Part shown: one piece after another, positions 33,628 to 41,152 of the stretch
Layout: the number at the start of each line of letters is the position of its first letter
Numbering within the stretch: position 1 is the stretch's first letter
Source of the DNA: Paracoccaceae bacterium
GTDB taxonomy: Bacteria > Pseudomonadota > Alphaproteobacteria > Rhodobacterales > Rhodobacteraceae
Direction of reading: 5' to 3'
Length of the DNA stretch: 41,152 nucleotides
Assembly (NCBI GenBank): GCA_024226455.1
Contig: JAAELR010000208.1
Location: 1-41,152 of the forward strand
Translations under genes and position numbers: made by a program
Notes under the pieces: generated by a model
Told to the model about the DNA's origin: nothing
Databases searched by the model: none
Seen by the model: the letters and a program-made list of their open reading frames with translations, nothing else

Positions 33628-34698
33628 CTACAGGTGTTCCAGCAGCGCCAGCGCGATCATGTCGGCGGCGGACGGGCTGAGCGCTAGGGGGGTGTCGTGC
33701 AGCATGGCCAGCCGGGTCAGCGCCTGCAGGTCGGCGTCGCCGCCATGCGGCACCGTGGGGTCGGCAAAGAAAATCAACGCGTCAAGCTCTCCGGTGGCGA
33801 TCAGCGCGCCAAGCTGCTGGTCGCCACCACGGGCGCCACGTTGCAGGCGCTTGACGCAAAGCTCAGGCGCCGCGTCATGGATCATCCGCCCGGTGCCGCC
33901 GGTGCAGATCAGCCGGTGACCGGCCAGTTCACGGGCGTGGCGGATCACCCATGCGCGCAGGTGCGACTTGCGGGTGTCATGCGCGGCCAGCGCCAGACGG
34001 CGCGGCGCGGTAGAATGCGCCCTTGCATGGGTGGTGATGTCGAGAATGGCGCGGATCTGGCCGGCAAAGCTGGTGTCGTCGGCGGGAAAGGCGCGCTGCA
34101 TCGCGGCGGTGCCCACGGTGAAGCCGGCCGCTCCCGCGCGCGCGACCTCGGCGACGCGGTCCGCGCTGTCGATGCTGCCAGCCATGATCACCGGTTTGTC
34201 TACCGCGGCGCAGACCTGAGCCATCAGCCCGGCCACATCGCCGTCAAAGCGGTAGGCCAGAAGGTCGAGCCCGTGAACATGCTCCAAATCCGCCAGACGC
34301 CGGGCAGTTGCCAGTATTTCCGGAGCCGGGCCTTCCAGCACGCTGGGATGGCCGGTGATGCGCCCGGGGAACGGGTAATAGCGCAAGGGGTGGTCGCGGG
34401 TCAGCTTGGTGGCCTCTTCGGCCCGGGTACCGCCCAACAGGCAATCGACGTCCAGCCCGATGGCGGCGCGGGCCGAGGCAAGTTCGCTTGTCGCGTCGAG
34501 ACTGACCACCTCAAGGTATGACCGCCCGCCCGAGGCGCGGATCTCGTCGGCCAGTGCCTTGAGGTCCTGCAGCGGCAGACCGACATCCTTGAACCCGATA
34601 TGCCGCACGCCACCGTCGAGCGCCTCGGCCAGCCGGGCGCGGGCATCCGGTATCGTGCGGTCATCGGCCGTAAGCATGAGGATGAAATCGAATGCCAT
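33628..34698 (-). CDS. TIM-barrel protein fused to a methylglyoxal synthase domain
   Basis: This is a 356-residue two-domain protein. Residues about 232-351 match MgsA: LALAAHDTRK (His240, Asp241), CTGGTGRMI phosphate loop, RGGDQQLGALI with the catalytic-base Asp293, and FFADPTVPHGGDADL with His318. MgsA turns dihydroxyacetone phosphate into methylglyoxal and phosphate. Residues 1-222 look like a beta/alpha barrel: HIGFKDVG with Lys37, YLEVVSLD, and a C-terminal phosphate-binding signature MAGSIDSAD...AGAAGFTVGTA. Stand-alone MgsA is about 150 residues, so the fusion is unusual. I chose ATG 34696-34698 over 34722 because GGAAGG lies 8 nt upstream. The barrel's substrate is unknown. Confidence 0.8.
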   Translation of the reverse strand: MAFDFILMLTADDRTIPDARARLAEALDGGVRHIGFKDVGLPLQDLKALADEIRASGGRSYLEVVSLDATSELASARAAIGLDVDCLLGGTRAEEATKLTRDHPLRYYPFPGRITGHPSVLEGPAPEILATARRLADLEHVHGLDLLAYRFDGDVAGLMAQVCAAVDKPVIMAGSIDSADRVAEVARAGAAGFTVGTAAMQRAFPADDTSFAGQIRAILDITTHARAHSTAPRRLALAAHDTRKSHLRAWVIRHARELAGHRLICTGGTGRMIHDAAPELCVKRLQRGARGGDQQLGALIATGELDALIFFADPTVPHGGDADLQALTRLAMLHDTPLALSPSAADMIALALLEHL

Positions 34699-34852
34699 TC
34701 GCGGTGCCTTCCCGGTTTGCATGCGAGTATTGACGGGGCGACCGATATCTTCAAGCGCTGCGAGGCTGCAGAGCGCCTGTCACGGTCACGACCGGCGGTG
34801 ACGGCAAGGGATGGTGGCCTGAGTTGCCCGGCGCGCGCTGGCACAGATCCGT

Positions 34853-35134
34853 TCAGGGCAACGCCCGGGCAATCTGGCAATTGGCCGATGGGCTATCTGC
34901 GTCCGGCTGGTGCATGCTTTCTGTCCATTCGTAAATCTCCAGGCTCAGGGCATCGCATTTGTGGCATCCGCCGCAGGCAGTACCGGTGTCGAGGCGCCGC
35001 ACCCGGCCCTTGCGGATGTAGTGATCCAGCATGCCGCGAACAGCGTCCGGGTCAGAGTTGAAGTGGAGCGCCATGTCGACCAGCGATGCGCGCTTGCGCC
35101 GGGTCAGATAGGTTTTCAGTTCAGCCAGGATCAT
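34853..35134 (-). CDS. feoC: FeoC-like winged-helix protein
   Basis: This 93-residue protein begins with a small winged helix (LAELKTYLTRRKRASLVDMALHFNSDPDAVRGMLDHYIRKGRV) followed by ACGGCHKCD, a CxxCxxC cluster at Cys54/57/60 as in FeoC proteins that bind an Fe-S cluster or modulate FeoB. It is 3 bp downstream of feoB in a feoA-feoB-feoC operon. It could protect FeoB or sense iron/oxygen; which one is not shown by sequence. Confidence 0.82.
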   Translation of the reverse strand: MILAELKTYLTRRKRASLVDMALHFNSDPDAVRGMLDHYIRKGRVRRLDTGTACGGCHKCDALSLEIYEWTESMHQPDADSPSANCQIARALP

Positions 35135-35137
35135 GAC

Positions 35138-37462
35138 CTACTCCGATGTCAGAACGTGCTGTATCTGCCTGTCCTGCCTGCCGCGCGCACGCATCGCCAG
35201 GTAGACCGCGATAATGGCCAGCAGCAGCCCGCCAAGCCAGGTTGCAGAACCCAAGGGATGGCGGGTGAACGTGGCCGCCTGGTAGAATCCCACCGCGGCG
35301 CCATATCCCAGACCCAGGGTCCAGAACGTGGCGAACGCCGCCCAGCGAGGACCGATTTCGCGATTGATCGCACCCAGCGCCGCCACGCAGGGGATGTAGA
35401 GCAGGATCAGCAGCAGGTAGGCAAAAGCGCCGGCCCGACCGTCAAAGCGCGACACCATGGCCCCGAAGGTATCCGTTGACACCTCTTGTGCGGCAGCAGC
35501 AGCCGCCGGGCTGTCGATACCGGCCTGTCCGATGCCCAGAGGATCCAGAATCAGGTCTCTGATACCGGCAAGGTTTTCGGGGATGGTCACCACGGCGTCG
35601 GACAGGCCGGCCATAAGGTCAAAGCTTTGCTCGTCTTCGATGTGAGCCGTATCGAGCGAGGAGTAGAGCGCGTCCAAGGTGCCCACCACGGCCTCTTTGG
35701 CGAAGATCCCGGTGAAGATGCCCACTGTTGCGGGCCAGTTGTTGTCGCTGATGCCAAGGGGTCTGAACACCGGCACCATGGCACGGCCCACGGCGCTGAG
35801 CACCGATTTGTCGCTGTCCTCATTGCCAAAGCTGCCATCGGTTCCCGCCGAGTTGAGAAAGCTCAGTACCACCACCACGATGACGATGATCTGGCCCGCG
35901 CCGAAGATGAAGCTCTTCAGCCGGCTCCAGGCGTGCAGCAGGACGCCGCTGGCGCTGGGCATGTGGTAGGGCGGCAGTTCCATCAGGAACGGGGTGGTTT
36001 CTCCTTTCAGCACGGTGCTCTTGAGCAGGTAACCGGTGCCGATCGCCGCGGCAATTCCGATCAGATAGAGCGCGAACACGATGTTCTGCCCGCCAGAGGG
36101 GAAGAACGCCGCCGTGAACAGGGCATAGACCGCCAGCCTTGCGCCGCAGGACATGAACGGGCTCATCAGCACCGCCATGGTTCTGTCGCGCTGCTGTTCA
36201 AGCGTGCGGGTCGCCATGATCGAGGGCACGTTGCAGCCGAACCCGACGATGAGCGGCACGAAGGCCTTGCCGGGCAGGCCGATGCCGCGCATGTAGCGGT
36301 CCATCAGGAAGGCTGCCCGGGCCATGTAACCGCTGTCTTCGAGCAGGGACAGGAACAGGTAGAGAAACCCGATGATCGGGATGAAGGTTGCCACCACCTG
36401 AGTGCCACCGCCCAGCCCGTCCGCCAGCAGAACCCTGATCCAGACCGGGCTGCCTATGGCGTCGAGAGCGGCACCGGTGCCATCGACAAAGATGGTCCGG
36501 GCCGTGATGTCGAAAAAGTCGATGAATGCCCCACCCAGGTTGATGGTGAACATGAACATCAGATACATCAGGCCCAGAAAGATCGGCAGCCCCAGCCAGC
36601 GGTTCAGAACCAGCCGGTCCAGCCGGTCAGACAGCGTCCGCCCCACGGCGCCCCGCCTGACGATCACGTGCCGGGCCAGCTTGTTGGCAAACCCATAGCG
36701 CGCACCGGCAATCAGAAGATCGACATCCTCGCCGTTTTCCGCCTCGATTGCCGGGATCATCTCGGCAAGAACCGGATCGGCCGCCGACCCGGAGATGGTC
36801 TGGGCGACCGCATCGCCCTCCAGCAGCTTCACCGCCAGCCAGCGCGGATCGACGTTTCTGTCGCCCGCCGCGCCACTGACCAGCGGTTCTATCCGGCCGA
36901 TCGCCTTTTCGACGCAACTGACATAGCCAAGGTTGGTGGCCGGCGGCTGCGCCTCTGCGGCGGTCTTTGTGATTGCGGCCTTCAGGGCTTCGATGCCCTC
37001 GCCACGGCTCGCCGCAACCGGAACCACCCGGCAGCCAAGATGCTCGGCCAGGTGATCGGGATCGACGGTGATCCCCCTCTTGCGCGACAGGTCCATCATG
37101 TTGACGGCAACGACCATCGGTACACGCATTTCCAGAAGCTGCACGGTCAGATAGAGATTGCGTTCAAGGTTGGTTGCGTCGACGACGTTGACCGTGACCT
37201 GGGTTTCGCCCTCAAGGATGGCTTTCTGGGCGATCTGCTCATCGAGCGATTCCATCCCCTGGACAGAGCCGAGCGTGTAGACGCCCGGCAGGTCGGTAAC
37301 CTGAACCAGGCCGCGATCCCGGTAGTGGCCGGTGCGGCGGTCGACGGTTACGCCGGGCCAGTTGCCAACCTGCTGGCGTGCACCGGTGAGGGCGTTGAAC
37401 AAGGTTGTCTTGCCGCAGTTGGGATTGCCGACAATGCTGATGCTGATCCCGGGCACATCCAT
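35138..37462 (-). CDS. feoB: Ferrous iron transporter FeoB
   Basis: This protein of about 774 residues has the N-terminal G domain: G1 GNPNCGKTT (12-20), G2 region GNWPGVTVDRRTG, G3 DLPGVYTL, G4 NMMD. A long membrane domain follows with the gate motifs MARAAFLMDRYMRGIGLPGKAFVPLIVGFGCNVPSIMATR and MSPFMSCGARLAVY, and a helical C-terminus ends at 35138. It imports Fe(II) across the inner membrane, driven or gated by GTP. The start is ATG 37460-37462 (MDVPGISISIVG), 5 bp after the feoA stop; an 18-codon extension reaches into feoA. Confidence 0.95.
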   Translation of the reverse strand: MDVPGISISIVGNPNCGKTTLFNALTGARQQVGNWPGVTVDRRTGHYRDRGLVQVTDLPGVYTLGSVQGMESLDEQIAQKAILEGETQVTVNVVDATNLERNLYLTVQLLEMRVPMVVAVNMMDLSRKRGITVDPDHLAEHLGCRVVPVAASRGEGIEALKAAITKTAAEAQPPATNLGYVSCVEKAIGRIEPLVSGAAGDRNVDPRWLAVKLLEGDAVAQTISGSAADPVLAEMIPAIEAENGEDVDLLIAGARYGFANKLARHVIVRRGAVGRTLSDRLDRLVLNRWLGLPIFLGLMYLMFMFTINLGGAFIDFFDITARTIFVDGTGAALDAIGSPVWIRVLLADGLGGGTQVVATFIPIIGFLYLFLSLLEDSGYMARAAFLMDRYMRGIGLPGKAFVPLIVGFGCNVPSIMATRTLEQQRDRTMAVLMSPFMSCGARLAVYALFTAAFFPSGGQNIVFALYLIGIAAAIGTGYLLKSTVLKGETTPFLMELPPYHMPSASGVLLHAWSRLKSFIFGAGQIIVIVVVVLSFLNSAGTDGSFGNEDSDKSVLSAVGRAMVPVFRPLGISDNNWPATVGIFTGIFAKEAVVGTLDALYSSLDTAHIEDEQSFDLMAGLSDAVVTIPENLAGIRDLILDPLGIGQAGIDSPAAAAAAQEVSTDTFGAMVSRFDGRAGAFAYLLLILLYIPCVAALGAINREIGPRWAAFATFWTLGLGYGAAVGFYQAATFTRHPLGSATWLGGLLLAIIAVYLAMRARGRQDRQIQHVLTSE

Positions 37463-37467
37463 CTGTG

Positions 37468-37812
37468 TCACGCTTTTTCGCAGGAATTGCAGTCCGGGTT
37501 TGTTTTGTTTTCGCAAAGGGTAACGCTGATCATCTGGGCAACACTGGCACCGATGGCAACGCGGTTGGTGTCATGAACGACCACGGATGCGCCGCTTCTT
37601 TCCCGGTGCAGGATCTGGATGACCGAACCCTTGTGCAGCCCCAGATCGCCAAGGCGCTTGCCCAGCCCCTTGCCGGTCAGAAACGCGGCAATACGCAACT
37701 GCTCGCCCGTGCGGGCAAGAGACAGGGGAAAGGCCTTGGGGTCGCATGACGGGGCTGCGGCCCTTTGGCCATCAACCTTGCTGGCATATTCTTCCAGGGC
37801 TCCTGCGCGCAT
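37468..37812 (-). CDS. feoA: FeoA family ferrous iron transport protein
   Basis: This 114-residue protein has an SH3-like FeoA domain from about residue 28: FPLSLARTGEQLRIAAFLTGKGLGKRLGDLGLHKGSVIQIL...VVVHDTNRVAIGASVAQMISV. It assists FeoB at the cytosolic face. The N-terminal 25 residues and the Cys-containing tail (NPDCNSCEKA) go beyond the minimal 75-residue FeoA. It leads the feoABC operon; an AGGA ribosome-binding site precedes the ATG. Confidence 0.88.
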   Translation of the reverse strand: MRAGALEEYASKVDGQRAAAPSCDPKAFPLSLARTGEQLRIAAFLTGKGLGKRLGDLGLHKGSVIQILHRERSGASVVVHDTNRVAIGASVAQMISVTLCENKTNPDCNSCEKA

Positions 37813-38101
37813 GGCATCCTAAACCTGACTAATTTCCTCGGCTAAGGCGTAGAGCAGATGAAATGTCTGCGCAAGGGGAATCACTGACCATACACGGCGG
37901 ATTACTCTGACCGCAGGTTCCATCGCCATCAGGACATGTGGCAACCTGGTTCGGTTCCTGTTGCCGCCTGACCAGGCCCACAACGGGAAAGGCGAGGCTC
38001 TGCTGATCAGGGGGGCGCCAAAGGCGTTGCCTGCCGACAATGCGCGTGTCCTGCAACGAAATGTCAAGCGCACCCGCACCGAGCGGCGAGCTCTGGCATA
38101 C
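37813..38101. promoter_or_regulatory. feoA upstream region, no gene seen
   Basis: This 289-bp spacer lies between feoA and the Lrp gene, both on the minus strand. Open frames here give Arg-rich shadow proteins with no domain. It should hold the feoABC promoter; I looked for FNR, Fur and Iron-Rhodo boxes and found no clear match. The segment nearest feoA (37820-37850) is AT-rich and contains three TTAG words on the minus strand. An inverted repeat GGCAAC (37940-37945)/GTTGCC (37960-37965) is present. Confidence 0.4.
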
Positions 38102-38569
38102 TTACCGCACTTCGATGTCGTGCCCTGCGAGGCAGGGTCTTTCTGCCACGGCATTCAAAACGATTGTCGTCCTTACCCGTCTGACTGACTGAACCGGGTT
38201 GATTTGATTCTCGATGATGGCGTTCAACTCATCCGTTCCCGCCGCGCGTATTTTCAGAAGATAGCAATCGTCACCCGCGATCTTGTGAAGCTCCTCCAGC
38301 CCGGTCACCCCTGACAGGGCCGCCGCCGTATCAAATCCCTGGCTGGGCGTGGCGTCGGTTACGAAAACAAAGGCCAACAGGGGCTTGCCGAACGCCCGCG
38401 GATCGATCCGAACTTCGTAGCCCTGAATTATCTTGTCGGTCTCAAGCCGGCGCACGCGTTCAGAAATAGCCGAAGCCGCGAGGCCCACGCGACGGGCGAT
38501 TTCCGCTTTGGATATGGCGGCATCTTCAAGAAGAAGTGACAGAATTTTTCGATCCATGGCGTCTATCAT
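38102..38569 (-). CDS. Lrp/AsnC-family transcriptional regulator
   Basis: This is a 155-residue protein with the N-terminal helix-turn-helix ISKAEIARRVGLAASAISERVRRLETDKIIQGYEVRIDP and a C-terminal RAM ligand-binding/oligomerisation domain (FVFVTDATPSQGF...VTGLEELHKIAGDDCYLLKIRAAGTDELNAI). It is divergent from the alpha/beta-hydrolase operon, and the two 5' ends are 82 bp apart, so it probably controls that operon and itself. The ligand is likely an amino acid or a related metabolite, but nothing here identifies it. Confidence 0.9.
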   Translation of the reverse strand: MIDAMDRKILSLLLEDAAISKAEIARRVGLAASAISERVRRLETDKIIQGYEVRIDPRAFGKPLLAFVFVTDATPSQGFDTAAALSGVTGLEELHKIAGDDCYLLKIRAAGTDELNAIIENQINPVQSVRRVRTTIVLNAVAERPCLAGHDIEVR

Positions 38570-38580
38570 GCGGAAACTTT

Positions 38581-38608
38581 ATGACATCGGCGACGAATCG
38601 TCTATAGA
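38581..38608 (+). promoter_or_regulatory. Possible promoter of the hydrolase-RraA-cupin operon
   Basis: ATGACA (38581-38586), 16 bp and TATAGA (38603-38608) lie in the 82-bp Lrp/hydrolase divergent spacer, with TATAGA 43 bp before the chosen start. The match is moderate and the position suits Lrp control. Confidence 0.4.
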
Positions 38609-38651
38609 GATCCGAGATTACCTACGAATCCCCCTGGGCGCTGAATTACAA

Positions 38652-39452
38652 ATGAACCCCGATACCCTGCATCTGGAAGTTGACGAAGTCACGATCGGGT
38701 TGGCGTATTTGCGCCGAGAGGGCACGTCGCCGCCTTTGGTTTGCCTGCACGGCTTCGGCTCTACCAAGGAGGATTACGCCGATCTGGCGCTGCGCCCGGA
38801 TTTTCAGGATCGCGAACTGGTATTCTGGGATGCACCGGGCTTTGGTGCGACCGAGATCAGCGACCCGGAGCTGTCGATCCCGTTTCTGGTAAAGGTCGCC
38901 ATTGCCGCTTGTGATGCGCTGAAGCTTGAGCAATTTCACTTGGCCGGTCACTCTATGGGCGGGCTTACCGCGTTGATGCTTGCCCAGACCCAGCCGGACC
39001 GGGTGCATAGCTTTATCGATATCGAAGGCAACGTCGCGCCAGAGGACTGCTTTCTGTCGCGCCAGATCATCGAACATCCGACGCCGACACCCGATGCCTT
39101 TCTGGAAGGGTTCAGGGACAGGGTGCGCCAACGCCCGGGATACTCTTCAGCGCTTTATGCCGCTGCCCTGCCGATCAAGGTGCGGCCCACGACCTTCAGG
39201 CCGATCTTCGCCTCAATGGTCGATCTTTCGGACAACGTGCCGTTGATGGACATCATGGCGGGCTTGCCGTGTCCAAGGGTCTTTGTCCATGGCGAGCAGA
39301 ACCGGCACCTGTCCTATCTGGACCACTTGTCCGAGATTGGCGTCGAGGTTGTTGAGATCCCGCATTCGGGGCACTTTCCGATGTATTCCAACCCGCCCGA
39401 GCTCTGGGCGGCGATGGCCGGGTTTCTGGCCAGACAAGAGGCGCACCCATGA
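38652..39452 (+). CDS. Alpha/beta-fold hydrolase
   Basis: This protein of about 266 residues has LVCLHGFGSTKEDYADL (oxyanion region), the nucleophile elbow AGHSMGGLTALML with its Ser, and HSGHFPMYSNPPELW with the catalytic His; the acid residue should lie near VFVHGEQNRH. It could be an esterase, lactonase or C-C hydrolase. The start is taken at ATG 38652 (MNPDTLHLEVDEV); the open frame continues upstream through the Lrp gene and has no good ribosome-binding site. Its stop overlaps the next gene's ATG by 4 bp, so it is coupled to the RraA-like enzyme. Confidence 0.82.
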   Translation: MNPDTLHLEVDEVTIGLAYLRREGTSPPLVCLHGFGSTKEDYADLALRPDFQDRELVFWDAPGFGATEISDPELSIPFLVKVAIAACDALKLEQFHLAGHSMGGLTALMLAQTQPDRVHSFIDIEGNVAPEDCFLSRQIIEHPTPTPDAFLEGFRDRVRQRPGYSSALYAAALPIKVRPTTFRPIFASMVDLSDNVPLMDIMAGLPCPRVFVHGEQNRHLSYLDHLSEIGVEVVEIPHSGHFPMYSNPPELWAAMAGFLARQEAHP

Positions 39453-40054
39453 TCCCGTCCGAGTTTGCCGCCTATCCCACCGGCAATCTGTGCAATGCCG
39501 ACGCGCGGGTCCGCCCGCTGGCCGCGGCGATCAAACCGCTGATCCCTGGCCTTCGCATTGCTGGCCCTGCGCGCACGGTCCGCATCACGCCGGGGCAGAA
39601 CGGCGCTATCCACCGATCGGTGCATCACGCACAACCGGGCGATATTCTGGTGGTCGATGGTGGCGCGTCCGAGCGTTTCGGCCCGTTCGGCGACTTGCTT
39701 GCCGACGGATGCAGGGCCAAGGGCATGGCAGGCGCGGTTTTCGACTGCACGATCCGGGACAGGGCGGATATTGCGGCGCTTGGCTTTCAGGTCTTTTGCC
39801 GGGGATTTCACCCCGAGGCGACCGCGAAAACCAAGCCCGACGAGACGGATGTCACAATCGTCGTGGGCGGTGTGCCCGTGACCCCCGGCGACATCATCGT
39901 CGCGGATGATGACGGTGTGGTGGTTATTGCGGCAGCCATTGCGCCCGGGGTGATGGACAAGGCCGCCAAAGTGGCCGCGCGAGAGCAAACCATTCGAGCC
40001 CGCATTCTGGCCGGGGAAACCACCTTTGACATCTTTGAACTTGGGCGCAGCTGA
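39449..40054 (+). CDS. RraA-family protein, possible 4-hydroxy-4-methyl-2-oxoglutarate-type aldolase
   Basis: This 201-residue protein of the RraA/HMG aldolase fold has GDILVVDGGASERFGPFGDLLADGCRAKGMAGAVFDCTIRD with the Arg-Asp pair used for metal/substrate contact in class II pyruvate aldolases, and PGDIIVADDDGVVVI. Members either cleave oxo-acids such as 4-carboxy-4-hydroxy-2-oxoadipate or act as RNase E inhibitors. The operon with a hydrolase and a cupin favours the metabolic role. It overlaps the hydrolase gene by 4 bp. Confidence 0.82.
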   Translation: MIPSEFAAYPTGNLCNADARVRPLAAAIKPLIPGLRIAGPARTVRITPGQNGAIHRSVHHAQPGDILVVDGGASERFGPFGDLLADGCRAKGMAGAVFDCTIRDRADIAALGFQVFCRGFHPEATAKTKPDETDVTIVVGGVPVTPGDIIVADDDGVVVIAAAIAPGVMDKAAKVAAREQTIRARILAGETTFDIFELGRS

Positions 40055-40080
40055 GGCGCTGCAAACCGGAGGGCCTGACA

Positions 40081-40449
40081 ATGAGCCGACCTGAGACGTT
40101 CTTCAACTTTTCCGACCTGAGCAAAGGGATCTCGCGCACCCTTGCCCCCGGCATCGACACCCGCGTCTTTCCCGGTGAACAGGCCATGTTTTCTGTCGTA
40201 AGCTTTGAGCCCGGTAGCGATGGGTCCATCCATGCGCACCCCGAAGAACAATGGGGCATCCTATTGGAAGGCAGCGGCATCCGCATTCAGGACGGTGTCG
40301 AAGTTCCGGTTGGAAAGGGTGATTTCTGGCGCACGCCCGGCGAGGTCGAGCACGGGTTCCGCGCGGGGCCGGACGGTGCCAAAGTCCTTGATGTCTTTGC
40401 CCCCCCACGCGCGGCTTATCGCAATGCAGGCTCGGGCTTTGCCGCTTGA
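40081..40449 (+). CDS. Single-domain cupin protein
   Basis: This 122-residue cupin has motif 1 as GSDGSIHAHPEEQWGILLEGSG (His-x-His, Glu, with Gln where some members have Glu) and motif 2 as DFWRTPGEVEHGFRA with the third His. It would bind one metal ion and may be an isomerase, dioxygenase or sugar/keto-acid binder. It is the third gene of the operon, 26 bp after the RraA-like gene and preceded by a GGAGGG ribosome-binding site. The specific reaction is unknown. Confidence 0.82.
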   Translation: MSRPETFFNFSDLSKGISRTLAPGIDTRVFPGEQAMFSVVSFEPGSDGSIHAHPEEQWGILLEGSGIRIQDGVEVPVGKGDFWRTPGEVEHGFRAGPDGAKVLDVFAPPRAAYRNAGSGFAA

Positions 40450-41006
40450 CGGGCGGCGGGCATCGGGCAATGCCTCGCCCTGTGGCGTGACCCGGTTCAC
40501 CAGACCAAGGTCCTGTACCTGCTCTGCCGAAATCCGGTCCGCTGTCAGAACCAGTTCAGCCGCCTTGGCGGGGGGGGGATCTTGCGGGCCAGGCGAAAGG
40601 CACCGCCCGCCACCGGGAAGGTGCCGACGCTGACCTCTGGCAATCCGAAAAAGGCGGTTTCACTGGCGATGATCATATCGCAGGCCAGCGCAATTTCGCA
40701 GCCGCCGGCCAATGCGGCGCCTTCGATGGCAGCAATCACAGGCTTGCTGCGAGGCGCATCGACGAACCCGGCAAAGCGGTTTGCCCCGAACAGGATGTCA
40801 TCACCCTGACCATCAACAAACGCGCCAAGATCCATGCCAGCGCAAAAGGATTTGGCCGCGCCGGTCAGGATGACCACGCGCAGGTCTGGGTCCGACTCAA
40901 TCTCGGTAATCGCCGCTCTGAGGGCGTTCGCCATTTCGGCATCGATCGAGTTATGCCGGCCGGGGCGGTTCAGCGTCAGTATTGCAACGCATCCCTCGCG
41001 CTCCAT
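40450..41006 (-). pseudogene. Decayed enoyl-CoA hydratase (crotonase) gene
   Basis: From ATG 41004-41006 (MEREGCVAILTLNRPGRHNS) a crotonase reads normally, with CAGMDLG, ALAGGCEIALACD (catalytic Glu) and FGLPEVSVGTFPVAGG (second Glu). At a run of nine G's (40570-40578) the frame breaks and stops at 40545. In another frame the homology resumes as AKAAELVLTADRISAEQVQDLGLVNRV and fades near 40465 against the cupin gene. About 70 C-terminal residues are absent and the N-terminus abuts a transposase fragment. Frameshift plus truncation mark it as a pseudogene; a homopolymer sequencing error could explain the shift but not the lost end. Confidence 0.75.
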
Positions 41007-41008
41007 CA

Positions 41009-41152
41009 CAACCGGCCTACGGTCAGGCCCGCACCTCAAATGAACTGCGTAAGCTGGGCGTGTTTGTTTCGCCGTCTGGCGTGCGGTCGATTTGGCTGCG
41101 GCACGATCTGGCGAACTTCAAAACCCGCCTGAAAGCTCTGGAGGCCAAGGTC
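41009..41152 (+). mobile_element. IS481-type transposase fragment running off the window
   Basis: The frame from 41009 reads QPAYGQARTSNELRKLGVFV, then SPSGVRSIWLRHDLANF, then KTRLKALEAKV to the window edge. This block of SNELRK.GVF.S.SGVRS.WLRH.L and RLKALE is characteristic of IS481-family transposases just ahead of the integrase core. No start codon or terminal inverted repeat is visible, and homology seems to begin abruptly where the crotonase N-terminus ends. It is either a truncated relic or one end of an insertion continuing outside. Confidence 0.65.

Noticed and set aside
35486-37576. Very long plus-strand open frame opposite feoB
   Set aside because: It is His/Gln-rich antisense sequence; feoB on the minus strand has all family motifs.
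37819-38154. Minus-strand 111-codon frame between feoA and lrp
   Set aside because: Arg-rich with no domain, overlaps the lrp 3' end and has no ribosome-binding site.

Overview
The window reads as chromosome of a marine Rhodobacteraceae (Roseobacter-group) alphaproteobacterium. It is GC-rich. It carries the alphaproteobacterial order RNase D-like gene, kdsD, lptC, lptA, lptB, hpf, ptsN, a groESL operon behind a CIRCE operator, and an envelope-sugar block containing a NodH-like sulfotransferase, which I associate with roseobacters. The genus is an inference; no rRNA or other taxonomic marker is present.

Layout. 1-2331: 3' end of glyA, then groES-groEL on the minus strand with a sigma70-type promoter and CIRCE. 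2433-7288: a hydroxycinnamate (ferulate/p-coumarate) catabolic cluster made of a CoA ligase facing an SDR dehydrogenase, a crotonase, a MarR regulator and an amidohydrolase. This is the set expected for CoA-dependent beta-oxidative side-chain shortening. 7345-9615: an atypical class IV aminotransferase, about 600 bp with no supportable gene, and a TauE/SafE permease. 9709-14839: one minus-strand operon for a succinate dehydrogenase/fumarate reductase-like complex (Fe-S subunit, two anchors, flavoprotein), a small membrane protein of unknown function, and a two-subunit class I fumarase. 14971-16188: a YcaQ-type DNA glycosylase. 16435-21249: the RNase D-like exonuclease, Kdo and LPS-transport genes, then hpf and ptsN. 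21318-30957: minus-strand polysaccharide genes (two-domain sulfotransferase, branching GlcNAc-transferase, three further glycosyltransferases, galE, galU) plus cysQ, which would remove the PAP made by sulfotransfer. 31105-33552: an ABC-2 export permease, a secreted-protein gene broken by an in-frame amber codon, and an SH3-domain secreted protein. 33628-37812: a TIM-barrel/methylglyoxal-synthase fusion and feoABC. 38102-40449: an Lrp/AsnC regulator divergent from an alpha/beta-hydrolase, RraA-like, cupin operon. 40450-41152: a decayed crotonase gene abutting an IS481-type transposase fragment.

The most interesting unexplained signal is a 58-bp two-part element present twice and in opposite orientations (9649-9706 and 32848-32905). 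Each copy has ACGTTAGCGCTA, then exactly 28 bp, then the perfect palindrome ATGTCCCCATGGGGACAT. Other points worth following are the methylglyoxal synthase fusion, the flavoprotein with Cys where the covalent-FAD His normally sits, and the aminotransferase lacking canonical PLP-site residues.

All calls come from reading the sequence and recalled family knowledge; no database search was run.
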